Shown: one piece after another, positions 60,110 to 64,000 of the stretch | How positions within the stretch are numbered: the stretch's first letter is position 1 | Layout of the letters: each line of letters begins with the position of its first letter | DNA from: Chitinophagaceae bacterium | GTDB lineage: Bacteria; Bacteroidota; Bacteroidia; Chitinophagales; Chitinophagaceae | Direction: 5' to 3' | DNA length: 64,000 nt | Assembly (NCBI GenBank): GCA_016722465.1 | Contig: JADKJC010000002.1 | Coordinates: 186,001 to 250,000, forward strand | Made by a program: the position numbers and the translations under genes | The notes under the pieces: generated by a model | What the model saw: only the letters and a program-made list of their open reading frames with translations | Database searches by the model: none | Told to the model about the DNA's origin: nothing

Positions 60110-60756
60110 ATGAGTATATCAGTAGCCATTGTAGAAGATAACAACGACATCCGCCATGCTTTAGAGCAGATCATTGAAATGAGTAACGGATACGAACTTG
60201 CCTGCTCCTGCATCAATGCAGAAGAGGCACTCTTAATGATACCAGCAATAAGCCCCAAAGTGGTGCTGATGGACATTAACCTGGGCAGCGGCATGAATGG
60301 CATTGAGTGTGTGAAGCTGCTGAAAGAATCCAACCCGGACATATTGTTTATGATGTGTACGGTGCTGGAAGAAGATGAAAAAATATTTGAAGCTTTAACT
60401 GCTGGTGCCAGTGGATATATTCTTAAAAAAACAGCTCCCCCAAATTATTGGAAGCCATTAAAGAATTATGCGAAGGCGGTGCCCCTATGAGCAGCCAGAT
60501 AGCCCGAAAAGTGGTGGTGGCATTTCAGCATAAAACATTGGTGGAAAACAATGCCCCTGCAGCAGACTCATTAAAAATGTTATCCAAAAGGGAAAAAGAA
60601 ACGCTGGAAATGCTTGCCAAAGGATTGCTCTATAAAGAAATTGGAGAAAAACTTTTCATCAGCGCCGAAACGGTAAAGAAACATGTATACCGCATTTATG
60701 AAAAACTGCATGTCACCAACAAGGTAGAAGCGGTAAACCGTTTTTTTGGCAGGTAA
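60110..60756 (+). CDS. NarL/LuxR-type response regulator, frameshifted in the linker
   Basis: Receiver domain (residues 1-120; phosphoacceptor Asp55 in VVLMDINLGSGMNG, acidic DNN at 10-12, and Lys in GYILKKTAP) plus a C-terminal LuxR helix-turn-helix (LSKREKETLEMLAKGLLYKEIGEKLFISAETVKKHVYRIYEKLHVTNK). The frame breaks at GCTCCCCCAAAT (about 60435-60440); one added C gives APPKLLEAIKELCEGGAPMSSQIARKVV and joins both domains, about 215 residues. In Bacteroidota such regulators usually partner a separate histidine kinase; none lies nearby, so it is an orphan here. Confidence 0.9.
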
Positions 60757-60771
60757 CTAATTACTGTATTT

Positions 60772-61296
60772 TTATATTAAAAACTTCCACAACCAGTTGT
60801 CAGTTTGCGGTGTATTTCCAATCGGGAAATTATGAGTATGGCCGGAATCTTCAAAGCCGGATTTTTCATAAAACCTTTTTGCCCTCAGGTTATGTTCCCA
60901 TACCCCAAGCCATACTACTTCGTATTGGTTTTCTCTTGCAAAACTTTCTACAAAACTGATCAGCAACTGTGCGATGCCTTTGCCATGAAATTTTTTGTCC
61001 ACATAAATTCTTTTCAACTCCAATGCCTTCCACTGCTCCATCAATGGAAACTGGCTATAATCTTCCTTCATACGTACATAGCCTGCAGGCACACCATCAA
61101 TCTCTGCAAAAAAGAAAAAATCATTTTCATCAGCCAGTTCCTGATTTACCTGGCCGATATTAAAGTAGTCCTCCAAAAATTGCTGCATGTCTTCTTCTGT
61201 GCAGGTACCGGTAAATGTATCGTAAAAAGTACTTTTGCCAATTACTGCTAAGGCTGCTGCATCTTTTATCTTGACTCTTCTTATTGTTGTTACCAT
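60772..61296 (-). CDS. GNAT-family N-acetyltransferase
   Basis: 174 residues, one GNAT domain: IRRVKIKDAAALAVIGKSTFYDTF at the N-terminus, ELKRIYVDKKFHGKGIAQLLI (acetyl-CoA pyrophosphate loop, Q/RxxGxG/A variant KFHGKGIAQ) and WLGVWEHNLRAKRFYEKSGF. Resembles the PaiA/RimI-like group acting on small molecules or polyamines; the acceptor is not predictable. It converges on the response regulator, 15 nt apart, and lies downstream of the phosphatase-like gene on the same strand. Confidence 0.9.
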   Translation of the reverse strand: MVTTIRRVKIKDAAALAVIGKSTFYDTFTGTCTEEDMQQFLEDYFNIGQVNQELADENDFFFFAEIDGVPAGYVRMKEDYSQFPLMEQWKALELKRIYVDKKFHGKGIAQLLISFVESFARENQYEVVWLGVWEHNLRAKRFYEKSGFEDSGHTHNFPIGNTPQTDNWLWKFLI

Positions 61297-61318
61297 AAAT
61301 CCAACCAGTATATTTTAC

Positions 61319-62398
61319 TTATTGATTCAGTTCAATTTTATCTGCCACAGGATGTTCGCATTTAAAAGTAATGCCGAGTAAACTGGCAATGGTTTGTGCA
61401 AACTGCTTTTGATAAATCTGCGTATTATCTTTTATTTCACCCTTTGCTTTAATGCCGTGCCCCATCACCGCAAACCATATTTCATCTGCACCTGCCAGGC
61501 CCTCTCCATGTGTCACCCATTCTTCTTTTCTCTTATCTCCACGCCCGTGATCAGTGGTAATAAACAAGGCTGTTTTGTTTTTGTATGCCGGATCAGCCTG
61601 CACATAATTCCATATTTGCTGTATCCAGTTATCTACCTGGTTGGCAGCATTCAGGTAATCTCTATAATGACCTGCATGTGCCCATTCATCCGTTTCACCA
61701 TAAGCAATATACAATACTCTTGGTTTCCTTTTTACCAAATAATCCATTGCCTGGTAGTGGGTGAATACATCCAGGCATTCTTCATCCCCAAATGGCCGGT
61801 ATGAATCCAGCAGCATATCATTCAACAACTGCTCACTTGCAGTGGCTCTTTTACTATTTAGTTTGTCGAAAGCATTTATTACCGGCACCCCGCTTCTTTG
61901 TTCATTTAAAATTCTTTCAAATGCATTCCATGCACCAAAAGCGGCCACCCTATTTTTAAAAGCAGGTAGCTGGTTTAAAAACTCAGTAAGTGTTGTATTG
62001 GGATTGGCTTTGTAATGATTGCTGTTGACCAGGGTATCCGGATACCCTGTAAATATTTCGTTGTAGCCGGGATAAGAAAACCAGTAACGGTTGGCAACAT
62101 TTACTTTACTGTTTGTATTTCTATTCCCATACAACTGGCCTTTTGCTGCAATTGTACTCCATAGAAATGGCATTAATTTTTTCCTTCGTTCAGTAACATC
62201 ATCACTCCAGTATTTTTTATAAATACCACTGCTGTCCCCTTGATTAAATATTGTATTGTTGGCAATCATACTATCCATGCCTGAAAATACTTCCTGCCAG
62301 CGAAGACCATCTGTGGTGATCACAATGATATTTTCAACTGTTTGTGCCTCCGTAAATTTCACATTCAGCAACAGCAACAATAAAAATACATTCCTCAT
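61319..62398 (-). CDS. Exported alkaline-phosphatase-superfamily hydrolase
   Basis: 359 residues. Signal peptide MRNVFLLLLLLNVKFTEAQ. Metal-site motifs of the alkaline phosphatase/phosphodiesterase superfamily are visible: IIVITTDGLRWQEVF (Asp30), YIAYGETDEWAHAGHYRDY (Asp and His), FITTDHGRGD (Asp-His) and VTHGEGLAGADEIW (His). SYPGYNEIFTG probably holds the nucleophile. The closest relatives I can think of are nucleotide pyrophosphatase/phosphodiesterase-like and phosphoglyceromutase-like sulfatases of Bacteroidota; the substrate is open. It lies 23 nt after the M1 peptidase stop, possibly one transcript. Confidence 0.85.
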   Translation of the reverse strand: MRNVFLLLLLLNVKFTEAQTVENIIVITTDGLRWQEVFSGMDSMIANNTIFNQGDSSGIYKKYWSDDVTERRKKLMPFLWSTIAAKGQLYGNRNTNSKVNVANRYWFSYPGYNEIFTGYPDTLVNSNHYKANPNTTLTEFLNQLPAFKNRVAAFGAWNAFERILNEQRSGVPVINAFDKLNSKRATASEQLLNDMLLDSYRPFGDEECLDVFTHYQAMDYLVKRKPRVLYIAYGETDEWAHAGHYRDYLNAANQVDNWIQQIWNYVQADPAYKNKTALFITTDHGRGDKRKEEWVTHGEGLAGADEIWFAVMGHGIKAKGEIKDNTQIYQKQFAQTIASLLGITFKCEHPVADKIELNQ

Positions 62399-62421
62399 AT
62401 ACGAAATTATTTACAGCAATA

Positions 62422-64000
62422 TTACCATTTTAAATCCAGCACATTGTTCCTTAGGTCCACATCAGCCATGCGTTTACTGGGATCGATTTCAACTTTTGAA
62501 AGATTGAGCAACCTTTCTTTAAATGTAACGATATAAGCAGGATGCGTCCACCGCCATTCTTCATGCACTTCAACATTTTGTTTGCTGTTTTCTGAAGGCT
62601 TTGTACCATACATAATGTTCAATGGAATGTAATGTATGGCTGTGCTGCCATCTTTAAAGGTGAGTTGCAGATCAATCGGCATGGGCATTCTGCCAATCCG
62701 TTTCAACCGGATCTTTGATTCGCCACCTTCCTCCCATAAACTGTCAATGGCGTAGTCGATCGTTTTGGTGCCATTGCACCAGTATTCTTTGTACCAGTCA
62801 AGTTTCATATCACTAACACTTTCCGCAAGCCTGATAAAGTCTGCAGAATTGGGATGTTTGAATGCCCATTGCTTATAATACTCTAACAACAATTTGTCCC
62901 TTATATCTGCGCCGATTATATAACCCAGCTGTTCCATAAATACACAGCCCTTGTTATAGGAAGCATTGGTATAAGCAACATTGGTATTGAAGTGATCAGC
63001 ATGTGTGGTCAGGGGCTCTTCCAAACCACTTTTAGCTAATGAGTAGTAGCCCTTGTAGTTTGCATAATGCATCAGTGGCAATAGCGAAGCCAATGAATCG
63101 ATGGTATGTAAAGCTTTTTCATCGCCCACTAAGTTTCTCTTTAGCACTGTTTGAATATAATATTGCATCACCCTGTTAGTGGCGTATTCTGTAAAACCTT
63201 CATCCATCCATGCATACAGGCTTTCGTTAGTGCCCAGCATCATCTGGTACCAGCTATGCATCCATTCATGAACAACAGTTTCCAGCCCCGGGCCGCTCAA
63301 CAAGGTTGCCATAGGATATTCCATTCCGCCATCGCCCCCCTGTATAAATGAATATTGGGGATAAGGATATTTGCCAAAAGTTTTTTCCATAAAAGGTAAT
63401 ACCTCAATGGCAGCATCTGCAACATTCTGCCAGTCTGTATCATTCTTCAAATTATTTTCTTTGAATTTATACAGCACATTGATTATTGTGCCATTTGCTG
63501 TTTTGCGTATGATGTGTTTGTAATCCGGATCAGCAGCCCATACAAAATCATGAATATTGTTTCCAACAAAATGCCATCTGCGTTTATTTTTTTTGATTGT
63601 TTTTAATTCTGTTCCTGCTTTATCATACCCCCATCCAATTTCCGCAGCGTTGATCAACGTGCCGGTACCACCTAATTTATATGCAGGATCGATATTGATC
63701 GTTACATCAAAATCGCCCCATACACCGTAAAACTCACGGGCAACATAGGGCGTTGGGTGCCACCCTTCATAATCATACTCACACAATTTTGGATACCACT
63801 GGCTCATACTGTAACGGACACCGGTAGTGGGATTGTCCCTTCCGCTTCTTCTTACCTGCAATGGCACCTGTGCTTCAAACTCCATATCAATGATCACCCT
63901 GGTCTTTGGCAAAATGGGTTTTATAATATTTACCTCGAGGATGGTTTCATGATATTTAAATGGCTGCGCCACTCCATTAATTTTTATTGCAATTATTTTC
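62422..64000 (-). CDS. M1-family metallopeptidase, 5' end outside the window
   Basis: C-terminal 525 or so residues; the frame is open at the right edge (KIIAIKINGVAQPFKYHETILEV), so the true start lies beyond 64000 and the GTG at 63972 is internal. The zinc site is HEWMH followed after about 20 residues by DEGFTEY (third ligand Glu), as in gluzincins of the M1 aminopeptidase family; the exopeptidase motif GxMEN appears as GGMEYP. Proteins of this kind in Bacteroidota are exported. Substrate unknown. Confidence 0.9.
   Translation of the reverse strand, partial: KIIAIKINGVAQPFKYHETILEVNIIKPILPKTRVIIDMEFEAQVPLQVRRSGRDNPTTGVRYSMSQWYPKLCEYDYEGWHPTPYVAREFYGVWGDFDVTINIDPAYKLGGTGTLINAAEIGWGYDKAGTELKTIKKNKRRWHFVGNNIHDFVWAADPDYKHIIRKTANGTIINVLYKFKENNLKNDTDWQNVADAAIEVLPFMEKTFGKYPYPQYSFIQGGDGGMEYPMATLLSGPGLETVVHEWMHSWYQMMLGTNESLYAWMDEGFTEYATNRVMQYYIQTVLKRNLVGDEKALHTIDSLASLLPLMHYANYKGYYSLAKSGLEEPLTTHADHFNTNVAYTNASYNKGCVFMEQLGYIIGADIRDKLLLEYYKQWAFKHPNSADFIRLAESVSDMKLDWYKEYWCNGTKTIDYAIDSLWEEGGESKIRLKRIGRMPMPIDLQLTFKDGSTAIHYIPLNIMYGTKPSENSKQNVEVHEEWRWTHPAYIVTFKERLLNLSKVEIDPSKRMADVDLRNNVLDLKW

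Overview
The window reads as a chromosomal segment of a Bacteroidota bacterium, most likely family Chitinophagaceae. Supporting signs are the gene families (DUF7935-type protein, GSIII glutamine synthetase, type IX secretion C-terminal domains, lysine/alanine/glutamate-tailed L17, a rplQ-carA junction), several copies of the Bacteroidota -7 promoter element TAnnTTTG ahead of genes, and the near absence of Shine-Dalgarno sites. No tRNA, rRNA, CRISPR array, transposase or phage block was seen.

Layout. 1-2.4 kb: end of an IscA-type gene, an interrupted DUF7935 gene and a methylmalonyl-CoA mutase catalytic subunit. 2.4-8.3 kb (minus strand): infA-rpmJ-rpsM-rpsK-rpsD-rpoA-rplQ followed by carA and aroQ, with repeat elements in most spacers. 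8.4-10.8 kb: a lipoprotein, a small conserved protein and homogentisate dioxygenase. 11.3-17.2 kb: a tandemly duplicated module, each copy being a secreted S74 (self-processing tail-fibre-type) surface protein divergent from a YfcE-type phosphoesterase. 17.3-20.2 kb: a YtrA-like GntR/ABC transporter cassette with a readable promoter and operator, next to a remnant of the TolB-like gene that sits at its other end. 21.4-25.9 kb: TPR lipoprotein, rpe, a multi-pass membrane protein, lpxB and a Spy/CpxP-like protein. 26-46.7 kb: three giant secreted repeat proteins. 47-64 kb: GSIII, a polytopic membrane protein, purL-proC, lptG, an OmpA-domain protein, tgt, a glycosyltransferase, rsmG, a NarL-type response regulator, a GNAT enzyme, an alkaline-phosphatase-superfamily enzyme and the C-terminal part of an M1 peptidase.

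Two observations colour everything else. First, about eleven genes or positions, including purL and lptG, carry frameshifts, nearly all explained by one missing base in a short homopolymer. This looks like uncorrected assembly error, so those genes are annotated here at full length across the shift. Second, intergenic spaces are dotted with short repeats of strict 7-nt period whose unit differs from place to place; in three genes the same 7-nt periodicity lies inside the coding sequence at the signal peptide.

The most system-like loci are the duplicated S74/phosphoesterase module, the YtrA-like cassette with its operator, and the giant-adhesin cluster. None of them is clearly a new system on sequence alone.
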